Assembly: GCA_905178155.1 (NCBI GenBank)
Contig: CAJINV010000001.1
Span: forward strand, 6,889,794-6,953,793
Direction: 5' to 3'
DNA length: 64,000 bases
DNA from: Amoebophrya sp. A120
Taxonomy: Eukaryota > Sar > Dinophyceae > Syndiniales > Amoebophryaceae
The notes under the pieces were generated by a model. It did not search any database. It saw nothing but the letters and a program-made list of their open reading frames with translations, and was not told the DNA's origin. Positions 1 through 10,685 of this stretch are shown in pieces (position 1 is the stretch's first letter; each line of letters begins with the position of its first letter). Made by a program: the position numbers and the translations under genes.

Positions 1-247
1 CTCCCCATTGCACCGGCTCTTGCGCCCGAGCAGCAGCAATTTCTGTCGCTTCTTCTTCATTCAAACGCCCGTTCTGGAGAAAGAATCTAAATTTACTGTC
101 AGTCCTGCGCTCCTCCATTTGCTTTGAACCCGCAGCGGCTGCAGCTCTCACCGGCTGGGCACCAAAGCAGCAAAGGGACGTGAGGCCAACCGTGGTAAAA
201 AGAGCCGCCGAATAGCAGCACAGCCCTGCATTCTTGCTTCCCATCAT
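1..247 (-). CDS. Partial second copy of unknown secreted or membrane-anchored protein (N-terminus only)
   Basis: This is the 5' end of a gene that runs off the left edge of the window. It is the same sequence, apparently base for base, as the start of the complete gene whose ATG is at 2349; the two copies are offset by 2102 bp. The first ATG in frame on the minus strand is at 247. The visible residues begin MMGSKNAGLCCYSAALF and form a hydrophobic leader, followed by an alanine-rich stretch, so entry into the secretory pathway or a membrane anchor is plausible. Function is not recognised. Whether this copy is complete or functional cannot be seen. Confidence 0.6.
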   Translation of the reverse strand, partial: MMGSKNAGLCCYSAALFTTVGLTSLCCFGAQPVRAAAAAGSKQMEERRTDSKFRFFLQNGRLNEEEATEIAAARAQEPVQWG

Positions 248-451
248 GTCTTCCAAATAATGCTAAATAGCTGCTGCTGCTATTTCGTATACTATAAACC
301 AAAAATGTAAAGTTCTTGCGCAATACAACGCAAAAATGCAACAATTTTCCACAAAAAGCGTTCGCGATTTGTGACTAGTCACGTAGAGACGAGCAGTGTG
401 CGTTCGGAAGAGATCGCTGCGAGACGTTGGATAAAGGAACTGTTGAAACTC

Positions 452-1033
452 TCACGATTTTTTTTTGTTCCGCTTACTTAGTGCTCTGCTGCTCACAGCT
501 TCATCAACCTCACTGCGAGTAAATCGGCTCAATTCGATCTTCTGCGGTCCATCGCAGAGGCGCACTGTGCTTTTCTGTTCCGTGATTGTTTCGTTTCTTC
601 GCACGCGATCACTTGAGCGAAAATGCCTACGGTCCCTTTCGCAAAAATAAGTAGAGCGTTTTGCAAAAATAGAGAAGACAGTGCATATGAACATGTGTCT
701 CGTCATTGGTGACATCAAGTGCGAACCAGTTCCCAAACGAAGGACTAATGTGAGCGTTCGGATTAAACTTCCAGCTGAGTTGATTCGTTTCTGGAACTTT
801 TCCAGAAGAGATCGTAAGGTTGTTGCGCCAAAGAGCGGCTTGTTCTCGTTGCTGCAAAAAACTTCTCGGAAACCATCAAAGTGTAAGATGTCCTTTTCTC
901 CGTCTCGTGCCACGCTTTCTTTCTCCTTTGCAGGATCAGTTCCAAATTCCGTGTCGAGAACCAGTGGCCTTTCGAGATTTTGCACAGCACTCACCACAGA
1001 CAGCATGTCACGCACAATCGAGGGCTGCGTCAT
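452..1033 (-). pseudogene. Truncated duplicate of the TTL-like gene (C-terminal fragment)
   Basis: An open frame of 193 codons from an ATG at 1033 to a stop at 452. From residue 6 onward it matches the C-terminal part of the complete TTL-like protein at 2554-4329 (shared IVRDMLSVVSAVQNLERP and the rest), with a few substitutions near the start. It lacks the whole ATP-grasp catalytic core. It arises from the tandem duplication: its first residues, MTQPS, come from sequence at the duplication joint. Its ATG overlaps the TGA of the upstream gene (ATGA). It is probably a non-functional by-product, although the frame is intact. Confidence 0.7.
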
Positions 1034-2349
1034 TTTCTCTTTCCAAGATGGAGACGATTTTGAATGAAAGGGGAGCGGTCGTCTGTTTCCATGTCTATGC
1101 CGTTGAGCTCAAGCTCCCGCTTCCAACCTTTGCTGCGCCACATTTCGTCAAGCCACTGCTGCCAACCTGCCGTGAGCCCGACTGCAAACATATGACTATC
1201 TTCGTTACGAAAAAGAAGAGCCTCTTGTTTTCCCCGCCAATGCTCGCCGAGCTGCCACAAGGCCTGATGTAGCTCGGCGCTTGAGTTCCATGGCAACACG
1301 TCCTGGCGTGGTCCTTCGCCTCCAGAGGCCATCACGTTTTCTTGGGGTCGGCGCGGCAAAGAAAAGGTGGAGGATGCTGGTGGCCCCGGGGGTTCGACAG
1401 AACTTTTCAAAGCGAGATAGGCCGCTATTCCCTCAAACAGGAGCTGCGTCCCGTAGATCCGTTGCCGAAACCCAAAGTCTCTAACGCGCCTCCTTCCCGT
1501 GGTGGAGAGGACGGACGGAGGGTGTAAGTGCTGTTTCCACCTCTCCGCGGAGTCCCAAGAATCTGGTCGATCAGGATCTCCTGGAGACAGCGCCGCTTGC
1601 ACAAACTGATCCACACGATTGGCCGCCAATGCGGCCCCGAAAACTTCAATTTTGGTCACGGCGGGCAGCTTCTGGTCCCCCGCATCCATGGCAGTGTCCC
1701 GTTCGCGTGGGGTGAGTGTTTCGTCCGCGTGCCTGAGAACGTCATACTTCCTCACGCTGGTTTCTAGCTGGTTCTTCAGATACCGTGCAAGCGCTTCGGT
1801 GCCACCATTCCAGGCGTGCTCTAAAGCAGGCACCCACTCATCCTGAAGGAAGGTGTACTCTGGCCCATGGATCCGCACCAATTGCAACGAGTAAGGGCGG
1901 CGGTGGTCCCCCGTGCCGGCAACTGCCTCGCCGAGTGTGTGGAAGTGGGCCACGGGCTTTGTAGCGCCGCGCGGCAGAAACTTCACGTTTCCCGGCGGAA
2001 TCCGAAGGTGGCGGGCTAGGTCTGCCACGTGCCAGCTAGGCCAGTTCTCGTGTTCCTCCACGGCAAAAGGCTCACTGGCTGACAACGTACTGACCATCAG
2101 CTCTCCCCATTGCACCGGCTCTTGCGCCCGAGCAGCAGCAATTTCTGTCGCTTCTTCTTCATTCAAACGCCCGTTCTGGAGAAAGAATCTAAATTTACTG
2201 TCAGTCCTGCGCTCCTCCATTTGCTTTGAACCCGCAGCGGCTGCAGCTCTCACCGGCTGGGCACCAAAGCAGCAAAGGGACGTGAGGCCAACCGTGGTAA
2301 AAAGAGCCGCCGAATAGCAGCACAGCCCTGCATTCTTGCTTCCCATCAT
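1030..2349 (-). CDS. Unknown protein with N-terminal hydrophobic leader
   Basis: A single-exon gene of 439 residues starting at the ATG at 2349; the frame is open for three more codons upstream without an ATG. Residues 8-35 are hydrophobic (CCYSAALFTTVGLTSLCC) and look like a signal peptide or signal anchor. The rest is soluble in appearance, rich in W, R and E, with no motif I recognise. Its stop overlaps the start of the TTL fragment by four bases, which is a consequence of the duplication joint, so the last residues may not be the ancestral C-terminus. No function is proposed. Confidence 0.65.
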   Translation of the reverse strand: MMGSKNAGLCCYSAALFTTVGLTSLCCFGAQPVRAAAAAGSKQMEERRTDSKFRFFLQNGRLNEEEATEIAAARAQEPVQWGELMVSTLSASEPFAVEEHENWPSWHVADLARHLRIPPGNVKFLPRGATKPVAHFHTLGEAVAGTGDHRRPYSLQLVRIHGPEYTFLQDEWVPALEHAWNGGTEALARYLKNQLETSVRKYDVLRHADETLTPRERDTAMDAGDQKLPAVTKIEVFGAALAANRVDQFVQAALSPGDPDRPDSWDSAERWKQHLHPPSVLSTTGRRRVRDFGFRQRIYGTQLLFEGIAAYLALKSSVEPPGPPASSTFSLPRRPQENVMASGGEGPRQDVLPWNSSAELHQALWQLGEHWRGKQEALLFRNEDSHMFAVGLTAGWQQWLDEMWRSKGWKRELELNGIDMETDDRSPFIQNRLHLGKRK

Positions 2350-2553
2350 GTCTTCCAAATAATGCTAAATAGCTGCTGCTGCTATTTCGTATACTATAAA
2401 CCAAAAATGTAAAGTTCTTGCGCAATACAACGCAAAAATGCAACAATTTTCCACAAAAAGCGTTCGCGATTTGTGACTAGTCACGTAGAGACGAGCAGTG
2501 TGCGTTCGGAAGAGATCGCTGCGAGACGTTGGATAAAGGAACTGTTGAAACTC

Positions 2554-4329
2554 TCACGATTTTTTTTTGTTCCGCTTACTTAGTGCTCTGCTGCTCACAG
2601 CTTCATCAACCTCACTGCGAGTAAATCGGCTCAATTCGATCTTCTGCGGTCCATCGCAGAGGCGCACTGTGCTTTTCTGTTCCGTGATTGTTTCGTTTCT
2701 TCGCACGCGATCACTTGAGCGAAAATGCCTACGGTCCCTTTCGCAAAAATAAGTAGAGCGTTTTGCAAAAATAGAGAAGACAGTGCATATGAACATGTGT
2801 CTCGTCATTGGTGACATCAAGTGCGAACCAGTTCCCAAACGAAGGACTAATGTGAGCGTTCGGATTAAACTTCCAGCTGAGTTGATTCGTTTCTGGAACT
2901 TTTCCAGAAGAGATCGTAAGGTTGTTGCGCCAAAGAGCGGCTTGTTCTCGTTGCTGCAAAAAACTTCTCGGAAACCATCAAATTGTAAAATGCCCTTTTC
3001 TCCATCACGTGCCATACTTTCTTTCTCCTTTGCAGAATCAGTTCCAAATTCCGTGTCGAGGACGAGTGGCCTTTCGAGATTTTGCACAGCACTCACCACA
3101 GACAACATGTCTCGCACAATCCCATCTGCCACCTTCTGCTCATACATGGCAAACGACGGCCCGCTGTTTGCTTCCAACACTTTCACTTCTCCGGAATCCT
3201 GCACCAGGAAATCAAAGCCATACAGCTCCACGCAGTGCGGAAGGGGACAGAAAAACAGCGGCTTCTTCTCGTACAGCGCAAAGACGTCGCGAAGACACGC
3301 TTTGATTTGTGCGACCACGTTGAAGCCGTTTTTTTTCAGAAGCAGTGCTCGGTCTTCCTCGTCAGCCAGGTCTATGAGTGGGACGGAATGCTCCTGTGAT
3401 ACACAACAGTTCGTTAAGTGGGCGGCACTGTGATGGCTCGTCGGCATTTCGTCTTCTTGCAATTGCTCTTCATGCGCTTCTGGGTCGTGATCCTCCTGCT
3501 CCTCGTGCTCCTGTAGGTGCATGCTCTGCTGCCCATCGTCCTCTCCCAGCGGTCTGTATTGCTCCTTCGCGAAGAGACACGCGATAGAGGGGACGTGGAG
3601 AAAAACGTGCCAACCTCCCGTTTTCGGATTTCCCGCGACCAGAACCAGTGCGCGCAAGTGGAATTTGCGGTTCTCGTAGGACTCAAGCAGCAACGGCGGA
3701 ACGTACTCCTGAATCAGGTACTCATCATTGGTTTTAGTGCCTGACTCGCAGACAAGGGCAGCTTTTGTTTTCGGCGTGTTCTCATCAGCCTCCTCCCGCG
3801 CATCGACAAAGGAGTCGTCACCGGCATCCGGCTCAGCATCACAACTGCTCCTTTTACGGACGCGATTCAGGAACGCTTCCACATCTTTTGCACTTTCGCA
3901 AAACCCGATGTTCTCCCCGCGATTGGCTCTCGACGCTTTCACAACAAAACCGGCACAGGAGGATACGGACGCTTCATCCTCTTCGTGCCTTCTCAACTTC
4001 GCTAGAACTAATTTCTCGTCCTCTTCGTCTTCGATCGTCCACGTACTTGGTAGCCACTGCGTCTTCCGCAGTACGGTGCAGAACACGCTCTTCTGCAGGA
4101 GACCCGTCCGCACGTATATCCCTGCGGCGCGCTTTTCCCCTTTCAAAACCGCATCCCAGTCTGTCTGGGAAAACGGGAGAAACCAGTCCGGGGCATTTGC
4201 GTTTTCCAAGGCTTTGTGGAAGATTGGGTTCGTCACGAGCCAGGTTGTGTGCCTCCTCGTTTTCTGCTCCGGATTCGAAGAAGCGTCTTCTGGTGGCACG
4301 CGATCATGATTGTCGTCTACTTCAGGCAT
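2554..4329 (-). CDS. Tubulin-tyrosine-ligase-like protein (TTL family, ATP-grasp)
   Basis: A single exon of 591 residues from ATG at 4329. TTL-family landmarks are in order: FVVKASRANRGENI (128-141), the nucleotide-binding lysine strand; YLIQEYVPPLLL (about 204) followed by RKFHLRALVLV, the IQ-Y and FD/H-R strand; HLTNCCVS (about 304); ELYGFDFLV (368-376) and KVLEANSGPSF (383-393), the D and E-x-N metal-binding residues. An acidic insertion rich in E, H and Q lies at about 265-300. Members of this family ligate tyrosine, glutamate or glycine to tubulin or related tails, using ATP; which activity this one has cannot be told. The C-terminal 180 residues lie outside the core and are duplicated at 452-1033. 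Confidence 0.85.
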   Translation of the reverse strand: MPEVDDNHDRVPPEDASSNPEQKTRRHTTWLVTNPIFHKALENANAPDWFLPFSQTDWDAVLKGEKRAAGIYVRTGLLQKSVFCTVLRKTQWLPSTWTIEDEEDEKLVLAKLRRHEEDEASVSSCAGFVVKASRANRGENIGFCESAKDVEAFLNRVRKRSSCDAEPDAGDDSFVDAREEADENTPKTKAALVCESGTKTNDEYLIQEYVPPLLLESYENRKFHLRALVLVAGNPKTGGWHVFLHVPSIACLFAKEQYRPLGEDDGQQSMHLQEHEEQEDHDPEAHEEQLQEDEMPTSHHSAAHLTNCCVSQEHSVPLIDLADEEDRALLLKKNGFNVVAQIKACLRDVFALYEKKPLFFCPLPHCVELYGFDFLVQDSGEVKVLEANSGPSFAMYEQKVADGIVRDMLSVVSAVQNLERPLVLDTEFGTDSAKEKESMARDGEKGILQFDGFREVFCSNENKPLFGATTLRSLLEKFQKRINSAGSLIRTLTLVLRLGTGSHLMSPMTRHMFICTVFSIFAKRSTYFCERDRRHFRSSDRVRRNETITEQKSTVRLCDGPQKIELSRFTRSEVDEAVSSRALSKRNKKKS

Positions 4330-4818
4330 CTCTTAAACGAGTCTACAGGAGGTGTGTCCAATGACTTATCCACAAAACAGCTACTACCGGAATCCCCAAC
4401 GTACAGTTTTCATGTCGACGACAAGAGAAAGAGACACGACTGAAACAACAAAACGCAATAGCGGTTCGCTTTGCCTATTTGATCAATCACTTCGGACGGA
4501 AAAACACACACAGGCACGTAGCAGCAATCCACAAAAACAAAAACATCATCATCTTCTTCAAAAGCCACACTGAATTCCACCGTGAAGTCGCAACCTTCGA
4601 CGAAGTGGCTGAAAAGTCGGATTTTTCTGTCGCAGTCGCAGAAAAAGTGGTTTATGAATGAGCTGGAGGTTTGCTCATTATCATTATCTCATGTCGTTCT
4701 CGTTGTCGCAAAAGGTCGATATTTTTTTCGAGCATCTGAAGGGGGATAAGTCGTTCTCGGTTGAAAAAGTCGTTTCTTGATCACCTTCCGCAAAGATCCC
4801 GCCAAAAATCTCTTCGCC
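4330..4818. other. Intergenic, no feature recognised
   Basis: Spacer between the KEKE-rich gene and the TTL-like gene. It has AT-rich stretches and short open frames without protein character. It should contain the TTL-like gene's upstream signals, but no motif stands out. Confidence 0.5.
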
Positions 4819-7800
4819 TCAAGACGCGAATGGGTTCGAGCGCTTCACAATCTCCTGGGCGGCGTTCGGGTCAAAGCCCATGTACAGCGGTCCTTGATTT
4901 TGATGCTCTGCCTCTTCGTCCTCCCCGAAATCCAGCTCCTCCTCCATGAAGTCGTCTTTCTCGGGGGAGCATTCCTGCGGCGGCACGGGCGGATCGTCCA
5001 GTTGCGGCGCCACCGGGTCGTCCTCTTCAAAAATGGGCATGTCGTCGTCCACATCTTCCACTTGCAGATCCTCTTCTTTTTTCACGCTCTCCTCAGCTGC
5101 GGCAGCAGCGGCCTCCTGCTTCGGAGTTTGCTCAGACTGTAATTGGACCATCTCCGCAGCGGCGCGCAGATCCTCGGAGCCCTCAAAAATCTCCTCAGGT
5201 CCGTCCATTTCAACTACCGGGTCCTTCTCGATCTTTGGGGAGGGCTGTTTTTGTCGAAGGCTTGGAAAGCTTTTGGAGTGAGAATCGCGAGATCATCGGA
5301 GCAAAAACAGTACGTACCACAACCACGATACAGAGATCAAGTACAATCAGGAGGAACTACATAAAAAAGCAATACCGTTTTTGGGATTGGCGCCACTCGC
5401 GTCCAGGCGGTACTACGTTCCGGCTCTTTTTCCTTTTTCGCTTCCTTCACGGTCTTGTCTTTCGTGTCAGTCACCTCTTTCTTCTTGTCCGTCTCCACCT
5501 TCGGCGCGGACTTCTTTTTTGTACCTGTGGTTGTGACAATTGAGTTCATACACTTTCAGTTTGAAATCTTTTCATTTCGCATCTTCATATTCAACCCAGA
5601 GCGAGACATGCATTCGAATTTTCACACAACAAGTGAGTAACGAAGTACCCTCTTCCTCCGAGTCCACCGCCAGTTGCTCGAAATTTTTATTAGTGCCTGG
5701 CTTCACCCCCTTGGCCGGGGCAGACTCCTCTGCCTTCGTTTTCTTCTCATCATTTGCCGGTTTCGTGGCTGTCGCTGAGTCTGTGGTCGAAGTGGTTTTC
5801 AAATTCCTCCTCTTGTCCTCAACATTCTTGACTGCCGAGCTGGACGCCGCACTAGAGGTTCCCGCAGCTGTTGGCGGGGGTACCGCTGCTGTGGTGACGA
5901 TTTCGGTTCCCCAACCCCGCACCAACCCTTTTCTCTTACGCTCCAAAGACCGATCGCGGCTTCGCTCCCGGACGCGGTGCCGCGTCCGACTGCGATTTCT
6001 GGTCGTGCGCGAGCGGCTGTCGTTGTACCGACGGTCACGCTCACGGCCACCGCGTCGATGGTCTGCTCTGCCGCTTCTTTCAGCCTCGGCCCGACTTTGC
6101 AGCACAATCGGCGACCTCCCTCTACGAGCCTCTTCCCGACCCTTCAGGACGATGGGTTCTTTTTTATCCTCCTTCTGCTCGCGCCTTTCCTTTTCGCGCT
6201 GCCTATCCTTCTCACGCTCTTTTTCCCGCTGCCGCTCCTTCTCTCGCTGCTCCTGCTTTTCTTTTTCCCTGGCGGCCTGCCGCTCTTTTTCTTTTCGTTC
6301 GGCACGTTCTTTTTCCCTTTGCAGCTCCTTTCGCTCCTTTTCGAGACGCTCTTTTTCCTTTTGCGCAGCGCGGTCTTTTTCCTTTTTTTCTTGCCGTTCC
6401 CGCTCCTTTTGTGCGGCGCGGTCTTTCTCTTTTTGCTCCTGCTTTTCCTTTTCTTTCCGTTCTTGCCGCTCCTTTTCCTTCTGCGCCAAGCGTTCCTGCT
6501 CCTTTTTCTCTTGTCGTTCCTTCTCCTTCTGCGCAGCATGCTCTTTCTCCTTTTTCTCTTGTCGCTCTCTTTCTTTTTGGGCCTGCCGTTCCTTTTCCAG
6601 CTGCTCCTGCCGCTCTTTCTCACGCTGCTCTCTCCGTTTCAGGCGCTCTGCCTCTTCCTTTTCCTTCTCACGTCGTGCTTTCTCCTCTTTTTCCTTTTGC
6701 TCACGCCTTGCTTTTTCTTCCTTTTCACGCTTCAATTGCTTCTGCTTCTCTTCCTCCTCTACTTGCTTTTTCCGGCGCAGACGTTCCGCTTCCTCGGCCT
6801 GCTTCTTTCGAGCCGCCTCAGCCTGCTGCTCTTTCCGCCTCGCCTCTTGTTCACGCTGCTGTTGGTACTCGCGTTTCAAAGCATCCTCTTCCCGCTTAGA
6901 AAACTTTCCGTAGTCGGTGTTTTGCTTGTTGCTTTCCGGCTCGCGTTCACGCTTACCGGGTCTGTTACCTTTCTGCGCGCCGGCATCCTGCGAACCAGCT
7001 CGATCTCTCGCGCTGGGAGGCAATGGACGCAAGGGGTTGTTATCCGTACTAGTGCCTGGTGCACCACCGCGCACACTCCCACTTGTGTGTAGCGCAGGCT
7101 GCCCAGTAACGGCCTTTTGCTGATGTTGAACGCTTCCGCCCGTGTGTAGGTTATGCGATGAGCGGGCAGTAGCCCCCTGCTGGTGTTCTGCGGCCTTCTT
7201 GGAATTATGAGCTTTGCTGCTACTCCCAGCGGGCTCCGGAACCACCAAGGTTTTCAACCCTCCGACTTTGGTACTATTCCCGCCTGTCTGCACATTAGAC
7301 TGTTTCGGGGCCACTTCGTTTTTCGCTGCTTGTTGCTTTTTTTCTTTTTTCTCCTTCTCCTTCTGCTCCCGCCGTTTGCGTAGAAGCTCCTCGGCGATTG
7401 CTTTTTCCTTCAGCGCTGCGCGCTCCCGTTCCTTCGCCGCTTCAGCGAGCTTTTTCTCCAGATCAGCGTCTTCTTTTTTCTGCTTTTTAGACTGTTGCTG
7501 CTGCTCAATGGCAGACCTGGGCGGCAAAACTTTTCTCAGCGGTGCGCTGTTCGCCCCGGTGGCTGCTGAAGAGGAAGCCGGAGCGGTGTTGTTCATCGCA
7601 GTAGACTTTTTATTTGCATTCGGATTCCCACTCCTTCCGTGGTCATTGTTCTTGCTCGAGAGCGGCTGCAGCTTACCGCCCACGGCAGCGTTTTGATGTG
7701 CCGTACTAGCGCTGCCGCTGCGCGCAGACGGTGGGAGAGGCTGCAGCGGCTTTTTCGCATCTCCTCCTCCGCCCGGCCCAATGTACGAAGTTGGTGCGGT

Positions 7801-8154
7801 GGTGCCCCGGGAGGCTGCAGTAGTGGTGCCACTACCATGTGCGACGTTTCCTGCTTTGCTGGTATTACGATTCGTGTCATGTTTATTATCATCCTTTCTG
7901 CTTTTCAGCTGCTCGTACTCGCGATCAATCTGCTTTTTCACTTCCTCCTTGGACCGCTGTCTCTGGTCCTCGGAGTGGTGGCCGCGAGGGGGAGCAGAGG
8001 GGGCAGCCAGCCGGTTTTTGATATTCTGCTTGTAATCTTCCTTGTCGTTCCCTTTTTTCACTGGTAGAGAAGCCTCGGGCGTCCGGGACCGTCGCCGCTG
8101 ATGCTCGCGGCGACGCGATTCGTCGCGGCGGTGCCTCTTGTGCTTTTTCGTCAT
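4819..8154 (-). CDS. KEKE-rich, RS-rich coiled-coil protein of unknown function
   Basis: Three exons: 8154-5649, 5524-5376 and 5244-4819, giving about 1026 residues. Introns are 124 and 131 bp with GT...AG ends (GTACTT...CACAG and GTATTG...ACAG); all three exons stay in phase. The N-terminus is basic and arginine/serine-rich (MTKKHKRHRRDESRRREHQ). Residues of about 210-310 and 430-700 are long alternating K/E/R/Q runs of the KEKE type, expected to form a very long single helix or coiled coil. An RS-like block follows (RRYNDSRSRTTRNRSRTR), then an acidic C-terminus with DDDMPIFEEDD and a final NPFAS. The composition resembles splicing or cytoskeletal scaffold proteins, but low complexity prevents a family call. 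Confidence 0.75.
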
Positions 8155-8617
8155 AATTTTGATGTTATTCTCGGTATTTTCATCCCAATAGAAGTCACAC
8201 TGTGCTTATTTTTCCCGGGGATGTTGTATACGTGTGTCCGGTTAGATTTCTAAGTCTTCAATCGAGAACCCCGGAAGACGTCGCAGAAGAGAATGTCTAA
8301 AAAGCGGTGGGAGAGGGCGCAAAAGTCGAGGTGGACGCAAGCGCAACAGGCAAAAAAAACAAGTATTTCGTCGATCGAGTATGTGTGAACGCCAGGTCGT
8401 GTTTCAATAGATACCTTTCTGTCTTTCCTGTCTTCGCAAAAGAAAAACGCAATGAGTTGATGTCAGGAGCTTCGTTCTTCAGGAGAAATTTCAATTTGAG
8501 TTTCGATCCGTTAGAATTATTTTCAGCTGAGCAGGGCTTATTTCATTTCCACAAAATGAACTGCTATCCACGCATGAACCGTCGTTGATTCTATTTGAAC
8601 AAGATTTCCAGTCTTTT
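8155..8617. other. Intergenic, no feature recognised
   Basis: Upstream region of the KEKE-rich gene. No open frame with protein-like composition and no RNA gene was seen. Confidence 0.5.
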
Positions 8618-8734
8618 ATGGATCCGAGCAATCTCGACAACCTCAAAATCCTCGAGGACCAAGAGCGACAGCAAATCGAGCTGAATACAGAGCATCTTCT
8701 TCTTCTTTTTCTTTTCCTTTTCTTGGTGGAATAG
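8618..8734 (+). CDS. Possible small plus-strand gene (doubtful)
   Basis: An ATG at 8618 opens a protein-like frame, MDPSNLDNLKILEDQERQ..., that becomes a pyrimidine-coded leucine/phenylalanine run after 25 residues and stops at a TAG ending at 8734. The pyrimidine tract followed by TAG at 8731-8734 looks like a 3' splice site, so this could be the first exon of a plus-strand gene with a short GC-AG intron. It would be the only plus-strand gene in the window and would run head-on into the gene ending at 8912. Low confidence. Confidence 0.2.
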   Translation: MDPSNLDNLKILEDQERQQIELNTEHLLLLFLFLFLVE

Positions 8735-8911
8735 GACATCCGAGGATTTCGTCGACGTCGGGAAGAATTTCAAAAACTCCAGATTTGCTATCCTGTCAAC
8801 CTTAGCCTTTTTCAGACTATGTTCTCTTGGAGATTCAATAGTCATAGACTACAAATCGAAAAATCTCTTTCAGGGCAAAAAAATTGAAACCAGCACGCCC
8901 CTACCAATCAT

Positions 8912-10093
8912 TCACCTCCCAGCCAACAGCAAATCCCTCAAAGCTGCCATATCCTCTGGCGATTGCAGCAGTTTTATTGCGCCGGGTGCGGACCCGAGCA
9001 GCGATTTCAGGTCTAGCTTCATTTTTCTTGGCTTCCAAACTAGTTCCTGCAACAATTCCGCCACCGTGCCGTCCTGCTTGCTCGCCACCAGCTGCCGAAG
9101 CCTTTCCGGGGCGGAGTACCGGAATCTGGCGTATTCGTCGCAGCAGACGTCAAGCACCTGATTGAAGTCTTCGTCGGTTTTTTCGTCCAGAGGACACTTC
9201 CCGACGATTTCCTCCAGCTCATCTTCCTTCATCACGTGCAAGCTACACTCCGCCAGAGCCGCTATCAGCTTCAGCGTCGCTTGTCGGTAGGACTCAGTGC
9301 GGCGCTGGACTTGCAACTCCAAGTCGCTGACCAGCTTTTTACCGCTGTCTTCAAGGCGTTCCTTCGCGCGCTGGGAGTGCGAGACCTGGCGAGGTGATTT
9401 GTTTTCGTGTTGCGGGTCTGGTGCATATCGCACGCAAAGAGGGGAAGCTGCTTCCTAACAGTAGAACAATGTAATCTACACTCAAAAAACGTATATCAAA
9501 GCGGGAGTGTAGTACTACCTGTGTCTGGAGATTTTCTATCTCCTTCTGCTGCTTTGCTATTGTCGCTTCCCGATCCTCGAGGGCGTCGCGCAGCTTCGTG
9601 TTTTCTTCTCGAAGCGCCAGCGTTCGCTCGTCTCGTCTCTTCTGCTCGTGTTCGCCTGGAGCAGGTTGTAAAAGAAAAATGATTTTCTCAATTTCTACAA
9701 ACTGGTCAAACGCTAACGCATTCAACGCTTCAACAGTGTATGATGAGAAAAAATTAACATTGGGTTCACAATCAAACGCAAGACAGCAATACAGAATTCC
9801 GCCTTTTCCTGGTCTAATCGTTTCACGAGCCGCAGCTTCTCTCTTTGAAATTCGTTCGCATCCGCTTCCAAATCTTCTATCCTCGTCGCCAGCTCCCAAC
9901 ATTTCAAAATTGCCTCTTCAAATGCGTTCTGCTGCAGCGACAGGCGCTGCGCCCAGTCCTCCTTTTCCCGACTGAAGTCCTCCTGGGCGACCAGAAACTT
10001 TTCTCGTTCGCCCTTCAAACGCTTGACGTACCGCGTCACCTGCGGTCCGAACTTCAGCCACTGCTCGCCGAGCAGAGCACACTCACCCGACAT
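8912..10093 (-). CDS. Coiled-coil protein, unknown
   Basis: Three exons, 10093-9793, 9655-9519 and 9454-8912, with introns of 137 and 64 bp (GTATTG...CCAG; GTAGTA...TTAG). The product is about 326 residues. The N-terminal half is a coiled coil (VKRLKGEREKFLVAQEDF; EENTKLRDALEDREATIAKQ). The C-terminal half is a compact helical region containing KCPLDEKTDEDFNQVLD and DLKSLLGSAPGAIKLLQSPE. The third exon's start is set by phase; an alternative in-phase acceptor lies 60 bases further in. No family recognised; cytoskeletal or centrosomal roles are possible from the coil alone. Confidence 0.75.
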
Positions 10094-10685
10094 TTTCGAA
10101 GGTGGAGCTCTGAGGGGTTAGCAGCTTTGGAAGTACTTACAACTGAAACCCGGGATCCTCAGTGGTAGTAGGTGTGGCTATTCGGATTTTTGATTCTACC
10201 AAGCTGCAGTACTTTATTAAACCTTCAGTGATAGAAACATTATCAACAGCAACCAACGAAGCTTGTCGAAAATCGACAGAGAACCATCAACTTTGCAAGA
10301 AATCTCTCGTCTCGGACTCAAACGACAACGCGAAGGAACATATCTCAGGTGTCTGTAGGTTTGGATGCAGCTGATCGAATACGATTAGCATTAGGACACC
10401 AGACGCATACGCACTTGTCCTATTTCAAGCTTGCACAGATGCCTTGGGTTAAGTCGACAAACTTCCTTTATTCTCGCGTTGAGTTTTCTGCGTTGTGACT
10501 CATTGAATACTGTTCTTGCGTCCTGGTGGCAACATATTCTCTAATTGTCGTATATGCTTATGCACGTAGAGTCGTCGCTTTTCGAAATTGCGAATGTCAG
10601 AGGGTGTACTAAGCCTTTCCTCCAGGATCCTGAACATGAGTCTCTGTTCGTGTTCATCTGGCATCCTGATAAGACATTGATATTC
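10094..10685. other. Intergenic, no feature recognised
   Basis: Spacer between NAA50 and the coiled-coil gene; short open frames only. Confidence 0.5.

Larger units (their letters stand above)
1..3122. repeat. Tandem duplication, period 2102 bp
   Basis: Bases 1 to about 1022 repeat at 2103 to about 3122. The first 880 bases or so of each copy look identical. From about 881 to 1022 the copies differ at roughly a dozen positions, and after that similarity stops abruptly (one copy continues ...cgcacaatcgagggctg, the other ...cgcacaatcccatctg). The repeated unit holds the 5' part of the unknown gene at 1030-2349, the intergenic spacer and the 3' third of the TTL-like gene. The left boundary is not visible because the first copy starts at the window edge. 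Confidence 0.9.

Noticed and set aside
99-344. Frame of 81 codons repeated at 2201-2446
   Set aside because: Out of frame with, and overlapping, the start of the unknown secreted protein gene; it is duplicated only because the DNA is.
5540-7092. Long plus-strand frames of 457 and 371 codons
   Set aside because: They are antisense shadows of the KEKE-rich gene: S/F/R/C- or L/F-only composition arising from reverse-complemented Lys/Glu/Arg codons.
8591-8845. Minus-strand frame with a K-rich middle
   Set aside because: The lysine run is the complement of a pyrimidine tract that looks like a plus-strand splice signal; the rest is not protein-like.
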